Shown here piece after piece: positions 1-7,586 of a stretch of 64,000 nucleotides of DNA. The notes beneath the pieces were generated by a model. It was given only the letters and a program-made list of their open reading frames with translations. It was not told the origin of the DNA and made no database searches. Every line of letters starts with the position of its first letter. Position 1 is the first letter of the stretch. The position numbers were made by a program, and so were the translations under genes. This DNA comes from Algisphaera agarilytica (GTDB lineage Bacteria > Planctomycetota > Phycisphaerae > Phycisphaerales > Phycisphaeraceae), in the NCBI RefSeq assembly GCF_014207595.1, contig NZ_JACHGY010000001.1, positions 1,426,001-1,490,000 of the forward strand, written 5' to 3'.

Positions 1-2922
1 CTGGTCCTGCGGGAACAGGTCCAGCGGCTCATCGGACTCCTCGAGCGGCAGGTCTTTGATCTGCTGCACCTCAAACGCCTTCAACTGACTGGGCGTCGTG
101 ATGCGGATCGCCAACTGGTCTTCGGGCACGCCCAGCTCCGGCGTCCCGCTGGAGAAACGGATCGCTCGGCCATCGGCAATCAAACGCGTCACCCCCAGCG
201 TGGTCCGCTCGGAGGTTTCGACCACCGCAGCGCCCTCCGCCCGGGCTTGGGCCACCGACGGGTCGCTACCGAGAATGGGGTCCGAGGCTCGGCCCACCCC
301 GCCTTCGGCCGGAGCCAGACCCGTCACGATCATCACCAGGCGGTAATCGCCCGCCGCACTCCGGAGGCGCTGGGTGTAGATGTCTTTGCGTGCATCCACC
401 CAGGCCTCAACCATGCTGTCGGACGTCTTGGTTTTGCGGTCATCCTTGAACCGCTCGAACATCTTATATTGCAGTTCACGGTCGCCGCCCGCCATGGCGG
501 TCAGCGCGGCGAACGCCCCGGCGGCGAGTTGCTCGTCGGTGGCCACCGCGGCCTGCATCAGATTGCGTTCGCCGCCCGCGGCCTCGCCCCAGGCCGAGGG
601 GTCGGGCAATTCACCCGCCGCCAGCTCCTGCGCAAACCAACCGATCACCCCGCCCCGGCCGCCGCCGGCTTCGTCCCGCATCAGGCCGGTGACCGGCTCG
701 GGCCCGTCGCCCAGCGCCTCGTACACACGATTCGCAAACGTCTCGCGGGCATCGGGCTCCATCTCGCGGAGCGCCGTGTCGAACGAACGCTCCGAACCCC
801 GCAGCACCCGCGCCGCGTGACGCGAGGCCGGCTGATCGCCTTCGACCACCACCCGCAGCAGCGAACCATCCGCCCGCGCCGCATCGGACTGCCGGGCCAG
901 GAACGAGACCAACGACGAAGGCGTGCTCCGGGGATCACTCAACCCCGCGTCCACGATCATGGCCAGCGGGTCCGAGTCATCGGCCTCGGTCGCCGGGTTC
1001 GATCGGCGTGACCCCGAGGTGGGCCGGTCGGTCAATTCGAAGTGGCGCAGCACCAGCCAGCCCTTCTTGCGGAGCAACGGGTCGCCGGAGTTCAGCAGCC
1101 GGAACAACGAGTGGTTCGCCGAGTCCAGCGGGATACCCGAGGTGATCATCAGGTCCAGCGGCGCATCCTCGGCCGACTCGGACTCGCGGAAGACCATGCC
1201 GCTCAGACCGCGCGCCAACGGCGTGAGGATCGGGGCGGGTTCGTCGGCCCGGGCCAGCAAGTCCAGCGTACGGCTCACCACCGACGGGTCGTTGGAACCC
1301 AGCAGCTGGAGGTTCACCCAGCCCCCCACCACCTCCGGCTGTTCACCGGCCGAGCGCAGGACCGCCGCGACGGCCGCGTCGAAACGCGGCTTAGGCAGGT
1401 TGTCAAAGCGGACCCCGCTGATCACCGCGGTGACGGTTTGCTCGTCATCAGGAATGGTCACCAGGAACTGCTCGACCACCAGGCCCGCATCGGCGCCGTC
1501 TTCATCCGACAGCATCGCGTTGACTGAATTGATCGCCCCCGACACGCCGTCGCCCGTCGCTTCGCCGTTGCGCGACGGGGCCGCGTCGGCGAGTTGCAAC
1601 GAAAGCTCGGCCCTCAACGCGGCGAGCTGGATCGCCGGGTCACGCGTCTCCCGGGCAGACGCGGCCAGGACCTGCGACACCGCAGGGGTAGCCGGTTCGA
1701 CCTGAGCCAGGGCGTACACCGTGCGGTTGCGGGCCAGGGTGTCGGGGCTCTGCAGCATCTTCTCCAGCAGCTTCGACACCACGTCGTCGGGCGCCGCCTT
1801 GCCGGGGAACTCGGATTGAGCGACCGCGGTGGCCAATAGACGCTGAGTCCACGGGTGCGGGTCGCCCGCCATCGCGGCGAGCTGCCGGATCTGGGTGAGT
1901 TCTTCGGTGGAGTAATCGCCTTCGCCCGAGGCGTTGCGACCGCCGCCCCGCCCGCTGGCGAGCGTGGTCAGCAGTTCCCAATCATCGAAGTCCATCGTCC
2001 ACGGCCCGGACTCGTGGCCACGCAGCGTCCAACCCGACGCCAACGCATTAACCTCAAACACCGCCCACACCGTCTCGGGCAGGTCCTGCTCAAACCGATC
2101 CGGCAGCGCCCGCACCATCTTCTGCAGATCGCGGTAGGTCCCGGCAAGCTCGCGGTACTCCGCGTCCGCCAAACGCTTGCGGTACGTAAACTCCCGGGAG
2201 CTCTCGTCCGCGTTGCGGGTCAAGCGCTCGGGCCGTTCGGGTTCCAGTTCTTCGAGTTGGGCACGGTCCAGCAGCAGGCTGTAGGGCTGGTCTTCTCCGC
2301 CGTTCTTCACGACCCCGCCGGGGAAGCCCCGCGCCACCTCCCACGCCACCCGGGTCACACCGCCGGCCTGCGAAATGAACAACTCCCGCGCCAACCGCGG
2401 CGCGATCTCGGGCACTTCGGACTGCCCGCTGCCTTCATCGCCCCCGGCATCCAGGCCCCGGCGGTCGTCAACATCGCTGCCCCGCGTCAGCAGGTATTCA
2501 AGATCGAGCAGTTCTTCATCCGTCGGGCCGACCGGCTCGGACGTCCTGCCGCGAGAGCCGGTACTCTGATCGTCGGGGATCTCCCAGAACAGGAAACGCC
2601 CGCCCTGGAAACTCAACGCGGGTTCTTCCAAGACCATTTCCCCCGCCCCGGCCTCGCCGGGCAGGATCCGCATCGGCAGCTGCACCAGCCGACGCCCCGC
2701 GGTTGGATTCACATCCCAGACCGTGCCGCTGACGCTCTCGCTCATCACGCGGTCCGATCCGAGCAGCAACTCCATCTGGACCAGCGCCTGCGGGCCCGCG
2801 GGCTGCTCGTCCTGAGCCTGCGCTGCGGTGAGGCCCAGCAACCCGACACAGAGTCCAAGAAGCCGTGTCATATAGATAGAGGTTCGGGAGGACACCGAAA
2901 CACGTTCCGCTCTGATCGTCAT
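1..2922 (-). CDS. Large exported HEAT-like repeat protein, 5' part (runs off window)
   Basis: The minus strand is open from an ATG at 2922 to base 1 (974 codons) with no stop, so the gene is partial and its C-terminus lies outside. GGAG lies 8 nt before this ATG; an in-frame ATG at 2871 would give a cleaner signal peptide (MTRLLGLCVGLLGLTAAQAQ) but has no ribosome site. After the signal peptide there is an acidic, mostly hydrophilic region, then from about residue 340 runs of alpha-helical units resembling HEAT repeats (for example LARNRTVYALAQVEPATPAV, and later LLRKKGWLVLRHF). No enzyme motif was seen. It is probably a secreted or periplasmic scaffold. Plus-strand open frames over this stretch are shadows. 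The family was not recognised by name. Confidence 0.72.
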   Translation of the reverse strand, partial: MTIRAERVSVSSRTSIYMTRLLGLCVGLLGLTAAQAQDEQPAGPQALVQMELLLGSDRVMSESVSGTVWDVNPTAGRRLVQLPMRILPGEAGAGEMVLEEPALSFQGGRFLFWEIPDDQSTGSRGRTSEPVGPTDEELLDLEYLLTRGSDVDDRRGLDAGGDEGSGQSEVPEIAPRLARELFISQAGGVTRVAWEVARGFPGGVVKNGGEDQPYSLLLDRAQLEELEPERPERLTRNADESSREFTYRKRLADAEYRELAGTYRDLQKMVRALPDRFEQDLPETVWAVFEVNALASGWTLRGHESGPWTMDFDDWELLTTLASGRGGGRNASGEGDYSTEELTQIRQLAAMAGDPHPWTQRLLATAVAQSEFPGKAAPDDVVSKLLEKMLQSPDTLARNRTVYALAQVEPATPAVSQVLAASARETRDPAIQLAALRAELSLQLADAAPSRNGEATGDGVSGAINSVNAMLSDEDGADAGLVVEQFLVTIPDDEQTVTAVISGVRFDNLPKPRFDAAVAAVLRSAGEQPEVVGGWVNLQLLGSNDPSVVSRTLDLLARADEPAPILTPLARGLSGMVFRESESAEDAPLDLMITSGIPLDSANHSLFRLLNSGDPLLRKKGWLVLRHFELTDRPTSGSRRSNPATEADDSDPLAMIVDAGLSDPRSTPSSLVSFLARQSDAARADGSLLRVVVEGDQPASRHAARVLRGSERSFDTALREMEPDARETFANRVYEALGDGPEPVTGLMRDEAGGGRGGVIGWFAQELAAGELPDPSAWGEAAGGERNLMQAAVATDEQLAAGAFAALTAMAGGDRELQYKMFERFKDDRKTKTSDSMVEAWVDARKDIYTQRLRSAAGDYRLVMIVTGLAPAEGGVGRASDPILGSDPSVAQARAEGAAVVETSERTTLGVTRLIADGRAIRFSSGTPELGVPEDQLAIRITTPSQLKAFEVQQIKDLPLEESDEPLDLFPQDQ

Positions 2923-3416
2923 CTGTCGCACTCCGGGCCGAGCTCGGCCGATCGCGTGAAAATATGAACCGGCACTACTGTCGCCTGACTCGATGCCTGC
3001 CTCCCCGTCTCCAAGCACAACGCATCATACTCCCACCCACCCATAATCCGGCCGGTGGGCTTGGCGGTTCCGCCCAAAATCATGCAGCGAATCCATGCAC
3101 CACCGGCCAAACCGCCTAATCCTTGAGCATCGTGTCGAAATCCGTCGAAGACGCTGTGAAAGAATATTCAATTTCATATCGGCCTTCGCCATCCCGATTC
3201 GCCCTAAAAATCAAGGGAAATGTTCTGATCCCCAAGAGACCCGACCCCGTCTCTCGATTTTTTCTAGGGCATTTCGGCGAGGTGGCATGGGGATTGTTCT
3301 ATACCCAGCATCACCCGCAAAAAACGGTGAGCCAAGCTGAGACCCACATCCAGCACGGCAAACCAGCGGGTTCCAACTGAAGCAGGCCACCCCCAAGGCG
3401 TTCTTGGGGGGCGATA

Positions 3417-3448
3417 AGCGGGCACCTTTGCGGGTGCCCGCTTTTTTT
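3417..3448 (+). terminator. Rho-independent terminator with no obvious upstream gene
   Basis: A 10-bp stem AGCGGGCACC / GGTGCCCGCT with a 6-nt loop is followed by seven T. A second hairpin (CCCCCAAG...CTTGGGGG, about 3391-3411) lies directly before it. No plus-strand gene ends upstream, so it may end an unannotated small RNA. Confidence 0.75.
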
Positions 3449-3466
3449 GTCTCTGCCCGACATTTG

Positions 3467-3535
3467 GTAGGTCAGGCATGCCTGACTGACGCGGTGTACT
3501 CAAAAGACGGTGTCAGGCAAGCATGCCTGACCTAC
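3467..3535. repeat. GTAGG...CCTAC palindromic repeat, copy 1
   Basis: Two internally palindromic halves (left begins GTAGGTCAGGCATGCCTGAC, right is its near reverse complement ending CCTGACCTAC) are separated by about 20 nt. Related copies lie at 35251-35319 and 43223-43291, with a core-variant copy at 41770-41834. Confidence 0.85.
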
Positions 3536-3575
3536 CCCCCACCCCCTTCTGCCTACACCCTGATTACCCGTCACC

Positions 3576-3677
3576 GGGTGGCCGGGGCTGAGGCTTGGAG
3601 AAGCCCCGGAAGCATGCGCCTCCAATCCCAGCCCGGAGTTTCATTCCGGGGCATCGCGGACTCTGCCCCGGCCACCC
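3576..3677. repeat. GGGTGGCCGGGGC...GCCCCGGCCACCC repeat, copy 1
   Basis: An imperfect inverted repeat with an inner pair GAAGCCCCGGAA / TTCCGGGGC and an outer end TCTGCCCCGGCCACCC. A second copy with the same right half (GGGGCATCGCGGACTCTGCC) lies at 30513-30615. Confidence 0.8.
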
Positions 3678-3938
3678 TGCCCCAGCCCAGCCCACCCCGC
3701 CCCGCCCCGCCCCGACGAGCAGATCAGGCCTGATCGCCCGGCAGCTAACCGTCAAGGCCGCAAAAACACCACTTAGTCTGAGAGAAAGCCCCCTGCCAGC
3801 GACCCCTGTTCACCCGCAGCCCCTCGCGATCGCCGTTCATTTTCCCTGAAAAATCGCCTTTCTGCACGCAATTCGAGCTATATTTCAGCGACCCCAAAAC
3901 AAAACGCCTAGCGTTTGGGCACAAAATATTTTTATCGA

Positions 3939-3967
3939 TTGCATTTCGGGCAGACCTTCGTTAACAT
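3939..3967 (+). promoter_or_regulatory. Predicted sigma70-type promoter of amt-glnK
   Basis: TTGCAT (3939-3944) and TAACAT (3962-3967) are separated by exactly 17 bp, which leaves a leader of about 90 nt before amt. The palindrome AAACGC-CTA-GCGTTT about 30 bp upstream could be an operator. No sigma54 signature was found. Confidence 0.5.
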
Positions 3968-4064
3968 GCCGTTCAACTAATGGTATCGGTCGCTTTGCGC
4001 TGTCTGCAGGGCGAGCCGATGGATCACGTCCGCTTTCAGGACAACACCAGACAGGAGCGAAACA

Positions 4065-5618
4065 ATGTCAATGTTGAGAGGTCGATGGATACTGCTGCTT
4101 GCCGTCTTGGCGGGTGGATTGTGGATGGCGGATGCGTCTTGGGCGCAAGAAGCCGAAGAAGCGGTTGAGGCCGTTGTTGAAGCCGTGGAAGAGGCGGCTG
4201 CAGAAGTGGCCCCCCCGACCGCGGAAGAAGCCGCCGCCCTGGCGGAAGCTGAAGCCGCGGCCGCAGAAGCCGGGGACTACTCGGTTGAGTACGCCGCTCC
4301 GGACGACGGCGACTACAGCATCGCGATTGTCGATACCCCGAAGTTCACCATCGACAACCTCTGGATCTGCATCGCAGGTTGCCTGGTGTTCATCATGCAC
4401 CTGGGCTTTGCGATGGTTGAATCCGGCCTGACCCGTGCGAAGAACACCGTCAACATCCTGTTCAAGAACTCGATGATCATCTGCATCGGCTTCGTGACCT
4501 ACGGGATCATGGGTTTCAACCTCCACTACCCCGGCTACGGCGATGACTCGGCGGGCTGGTTCGCGTTTGCCGGCTTCGGCTTCCTGGCTCAAGGCAGCGA
4601 GATCCTCAACGATCCTTCGCTGATGACCTCCAGCGGCTATGGCCTCGACATGACCGCTTACGCCGACTTCTTCTTCCAGGCGATGTTCTGTGCCACCGGC
4701 GCGACGATCGTCTGTGGTTCGGTGGCCGGCCGTATTAAGCTGCTGCCCTTCCTCATCTTCATCACCTTCTTCACCGCCATCGTTTACCCCCTCGTCGGTT
4801 CGTGGCACTGGGGCGGTGGTTACCTGAACAAGATGGATACCGCGTTCTACGACTTCGCCGGTTCGACGGTCGTGCACTCGGTCGGTGGCTGGGGTGCCCT
4901 GGTTGGCGCCATCGTCCTTGGCCCCCGTCTGGGCAAGTACGCCTCCGACGGCACGATTCAACCGATCCCCGGTCACAACATGCCGCTGGTGACCATCGGT
5001 GTGTTCCTGCTCTGGTTCGGTTGGTTCGGCTTTAACGGCGGTTCGGTGCTCGCGGCCGACGCCGGTCTGGTCTCGCTGGTCCTCTGCACCACGACCTTCG
5101 CCGCTGCGGCGGGTGGCCTGGCCACCGCCATCACCTCGTGGGTCATCGGCGGCAAGCCTGACCTGTCGATGGCTCTGAACGGCATCCTCGCCGGCCTCGT
5201 GGGCATCACCGCGGGTGCCGACCAAATGGCCATGTGGGAAGCCGTCCTCATCGGTGCGATCGCCGGTGTCCTGGTTTACTTCTCGGTGCTGCTGCTGGAC
5301 AAGCTCAAGATCGACGACCCCGTCGGTGCGGTCTCGGTCCACCTCACCTGTGGTATCTGGGGTACGCTCGTGGTCGGTATCTTCGGTGACTCGGCGGGCG
5401 GCGCTCAGCTGACCTCGCAGATCATCGGTATCGTCGTCGTGGGCATCGCCACCGTGATCCTCTCGGCCATCGGCTTCCTGGTGCTGAAGTTCACCCTCGG
5501 CATCCGCGTCAGCGAAGAAGAGGAAATCGAAGGCCTGGACCTCGGCGAACACGACATGTCGGCTTACCCCGACTTCCAGCAGACCTTCATCAAGAGCTAC
5601 CACGCCCGGGAAATCTAA
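4065..5618 (+). CDS. amt: Ammonium transporter with long Ala/Glu-rich N-terminal extension
   Basis: Amt/Mep/Rh family channel moving ammonium across the inner membrane. The start is fixed by the site ACAGGAG 7 nt upstream. Residues 1-28 form a signal peptide; residues about 29-75 are almost only Ala, Glu, Pro and Val, an acidic extension not found in typical Amt proteins of about 400-430 residues (this one has 517). The channel core begins near residue 95 and keeps the pore histidines in TVVHSVGGWGAL (AmtB His168 position) and AVSVHLTCGIWG (His318 position). The C-terminal cytoplasmic tail (RVSEEEEIEGLDLGEHDMSA) is the part that usually contacts PII. The glnK gene follows 193 nt downstream with a hairpin in the gap. 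Confidence 0.96.
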   Translation: MSMLRGRWILLLAVLAGGLWMADASWAQEAEEAVEAVVEAVEEAAAEVAPPTAEEAAALAEAEAAAAEAGDYSVEYAAPDDGDYSIAIVDTPKFTIDNLWICIAGCLVFIMHLGFAMVESGLTRAKNTVNILFKNSMIICIGFVTYGIMGFNLHYPGYGDDSAGWFAFAGFGFLAQGSEILNDPSLMTSSGYGLDMTAYADFFFQAMFCATGATIVCGSVAGRIKLLPFLIFITFFTAIVYPLVGSWHWGGGYLNKMDTAFYDFAGSTVVHSVGGWGALVGAIVLGPRLGKYASDGTIQPIPGHNMPLVTIGVFLLWFGWFGFNGGSVLAADAGLVSLVLCTTTFAAAAGGLATAITSWVIGGKPDLSMALNGILAGLVGITAGADQMAMWEAVLIGAIAGVLVYFSVLLLDKLKIDDPVGAVSVHLTCGIWGTLVVGIFGDSAGGAQLTSQIIGIVVVGIATVILSAIGFLVLKFTLGIRVSEEEEIEGLDLGEHDMSAYPDFQQTFIKSYHAREI

Positions 5619-5637
5619 TCCCGAGCTTTCCGATCAC

Positions 5638-5684
5638 GGCCCGCGGGGCCGGGTGGATACCAAACGCCACCCGCCCCGGGCCTT
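5638..5684 (+). promoter_or_regulatory. GC-rich hairpin between amt and glnK
   Basis: GGCCCGCGGGGCCGGGTGG and its near complement CCACCCGCCCCGGGCC flank a 10-nt loop, with no T-tract after them. It could reduce read-through or protect the amt mRNA end while glnK is transcribed separately or at another level. Confidence 0.5.
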
Positions 5685-5811
5685 ACGGAACGCACTTGAT
5701 ACCCTGCTGGTCGTGAACACGACCGTGATGAACCTAGCGTAGAAATGAAACCAACTCACCCGGCCGGCCCAGACAGGCCCGCCCGCACCGAAAGAAACAG
5801 GAGAACTCGTC

Positions 5812-6150
5812 ATGCATATGATTGAGGCCATCGTCAAGCCGTCGTCGATCGACGGCATCAAGTCAAAGCTCGCCCAAGTCGGCGTCCTGGGTATGACCGC
5901 CCTGGAATGCAAAGGCTTCGGTAAGCAAAAAGGTCACACCGAACGCTACCGTGGCGGTCGGATGGACGTGGGCTTCGTGCCCAAGGTCACGCTGAAGGTC
6001 GCCGTGAAGAGCGAAGACCTCGACAAGGCCCTCGAGGCCGTGACCAGCGCCGCCCGCACGGGCAACGTCGGCGACGGCAAGCTGTTCGTCTACGAACTGT
6101 CCAAGGTCGTCCGCATCCGCACGGGTGAGGCCGACAACGACGCGCTGTAA
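5812..6150 (+). CDS. glnK: PII signal-transduction protein GlnK without the uridylylation tyrosine
   Basis: 112 residues, the normal PII length, colinear without gaps with E. coli GlnB from memory. It should bind ATP/ADP and 2-oxoglutarate and block the Amt channel through its T-loop. The family signature KGFGKQKGHTERYRGG, the B-loop TGNVGDGKLFVYE and the C-terminal RIRTGEADNDAL are present. The T-loop reads YRGGRMDVGF: Tyr46 is kept, but position 51, uridylylated in proteobacteria, is Met, and position 49, phosphorylated in cyanobacteria, is Gly. The start has AGGAG 8 nt upstream. A strong terminator follows, so amt-glnK is a closed unit. Confidence 0.96.
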   Translation: MHMIEAIVKPSSIDGIKSKLAQVGVLGMTALECKGFGKQKGHTERYRGGRMDVGFVPKVTLKVAVKSEDLDKALEAVTSAARTGNVGDGKLFVYELSKVVRIRTGEADNDAL

Positions 6151-6186
6151 TCCAGCCTGAGATATCCCGGAAGGGACAAACCATTA

Positions 6187-6226
6187 GCCGGCTCGCCGTT
6201 ATCCTCCACGGCGGGCCGGTTTTTTT
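6187..6226 (+). terminator. Terminator after glnK
   Basis: The stem AGCCGGCTCGCCG / CGGCGGGCCGG with a 10-nt loop is followed by seven T. Confidence 0.9.
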
Positions 6227-6516
6227 GTGCGCCTGCCCAACCCCTCCCCCGCCGGGGGGGGGGTGGCGGGCAAAGCCCGTCGGAGGGGGAACGTGGGTTT
6301 GGCGCGGACATGAGGCGCATCGGGACTTATATGCCCTCACCCCAGCCCTCTCCCGGAGGGAGAGGGGGTAAGGCACATGCCCTTCCGTTGCCGCGACTTT
6401 CGATAGAACGTGGGCATACTCCTACACCTGATTTTTTGTAACGCACATCACTCTCACCCCAGCTCAACACCGCGTCCGATACACTCTGCGGGTTCCCCCG
6501 CCGCGAGACCCTCCGC
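6227..6516. other. Intergenic region with GC palindromes
   Basis: No gene was found. It contains a C/G-rich palindromic stretch (6238-6295) and a second palindrome CCCTCTCCC-GGAGGGAGAGGG (about 6348-6370). A -10-like TACACT at 6480-6485 could serve the next gene. Confidence 0.45.
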
Positions 6517-7554
6517 TTGAAGCACAAACTCCGCAAACACCTGTTCACCGCGGTGCGTGTGCTGCTGATCGCGGCGGGGATCGGGTACATCGCCTGGACC
6601 GTGCAGTGGGGCGACGCCACCACCCTCGGCCCCGACGGCGAAGAGACCCAGCAACCGGGCATGCTCACGCTGGTGAAGGGGGCCGACCCGGTCTGGCTGC
6701 TGGGCGGGTTGGCGCTGACCTCACTGGTCCTGCCCCTGCAGGCGGTGAGATGGTGGCTGCTCATGCGTTGTCGGGGGATGAACGTGTCGCTGCGCAGCGT
6801 GTTCAAGCTGGTCATGGTCGGCCTGTTTTTTAACTTCTGTGTCCCGGTCGGGACCAACGGCGGGGACGTGGTCAAAGCCTACGGCGCCGCCCGCGGGATC
6901 AAGACGCCCGGCTCGACAACCAAGGCGATCATCAGCGTGTTGATGGACCGCGTGGCGGGACTTTTGGGGCTGATCGTCTTGGCGGCGTTGGCGGGGCCGA
7001 TGGTGTGGGACGATCCGGTCGGCCGTCAGATCACGATCTTTGCCTGGGCGGCGCTGGGCTTCGTTGTGTTGTCGGGCGGCTTGTACCTCTGGCCGGTGAC
7101 ACGCAAGTGGCTGGGCGTCACTACGCTGCGTCGCGTCGGCGTCTTCGAGAAGATCGACGAAGCGGTCGTGGGCTACCGCCACCACCCCAGCGCGGTATTC
7201 GGATCGATCGGGCTCAGCGTGCCGGTGCACATCTCGATCTGCATCGCCACCGCGATGGCGGGCTACGCGATCGGCGTACCCACGCCGCTGCTCACGCTGC
7301 TCGCGGTGCTGCCGATCGTGTTCATCGTGGGGGCGTTGCCGTTGACGTTTATGGGCCTGGGCCTGATGGAGCCCACGATGTTCGGGCTGCTCAAATCCGA
7401 TGGCGGCATCACGTTCAATCAGGTGACCGCGATGATCATGGCCTTCCGCGCATACTTCCTCGCCTATGCGCTGATCGGCGGATTGTTTGTCTTGACCAAG
7501 GGCGTGAGCCTCAGCGAGAAGCCCGCGGCCGACACCGCTGATGCCTCGGCGTGA
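6517..7554 (+). CDS. YbhN/UPF0104-type integral membrane protein (LPG synthase TM-region family)
   Basis: 345 residues with about eight membrane helices. The family (lysylphosphatidylglycerol synthase transmembrane region, YbhN, DUF2156-free form) lacks the aminoacyl transferase domain and is thought to act in lipid flipping or export. Typical family blocks are FFNFCVPVGTNGGDVVKAYG (near residue 105), a VLMDRVAGLLGL helix and ALPLTFMGLGLMEPTMFGLL near the C-terminus. TTG at 6517 gives a basic N-terminus (KHKLRKHLF); a GTG at 6553 is the alternative, and no strong ribosome site decides between them. The next gene starts 32 nt downstream with its own -10-like element. Confidence 0.82.
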   Translation: MKHKLRKHLFTAVRVLLIAAGIGYIAWTVQWGDATTLGPDGEETQQPGMLTLVKGADPVWLLGGLALTSLVLPLQAVRWWLLMRCRGMNVSLRSVFKLVMVGLFFNFCVPVGTNGGDVVKAYGAARGIKTPGSTTKAIISVLMDRVAGLLGLIVLAALAGPMVWDDPVGRQITIFAWAALGFVVLSGGLYLWPVTRKWLGVTTLRRVGVFEKIDEAVVGYRHHPSAVFGSIGLSVPVHISICIATAMAGYAIGVPTPLLTLLAVLPIVFIVGALPLTFMGLGLMEPTMFGLLKSDGGITFNQVTAMIMAFRAYFLAYALIGGLFVLTKGVSLSEKPAADTADASA

Positions 7555-7574
7555 GGCAGGGCCCGCCCCGCCAC

Positions 7575-7580
7575 TACAAT
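7575..7580 (+). promoter_or_regulatory. -10-like TACAAT, 6 nt before the VanZ-MurJ start
   Basis: TACAAT followed by six bases and GTG. With the usual 6-8 nt to the transcription start, the mRNA would begin at or next to the start codon. Confidence 0.55.
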
Positions 7581-7586
7581 GCCGCC

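Larger units (their letters stand above)
2923..4064. other. Long intergenic region with repeats, terminator and amt promoter
   Basis: No convincing coding region was found in these 1.1 kb. From left to right it holds AT-richer DNA, a strong terminator (3417-3448), a palindromic repeat of the GTAGG...CCTAC family (3467-3535), a second palindromic repeat (3576-3677), a CCCCG-type short tandem run near 3700, a small palindrome AAACGC-CTA-GCGTTT near 3903, and the amt promoter (3939-3967). Confidence 0.6.

Noticed and set aside
247-2967. Plus-strand open frames in the first 3 kb
   Set aside because: Arg/Gly/Pro-rich shadows of the continuous minus-strand HEAT-like gene.
3890-4064. Sigma54 promoter for amt
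   Set aside because: No GG-N10-GC element with correct spacing; a sigma70-type pair with 17-bp spacing fits better.
4068-5603. 511-codon open frame antisense to amt
   Set aside because: The sense frame is a clear Amt. The antisense protein is Asp/Arg/Gly/Val-rich, typical of GC-rich complementary frames.
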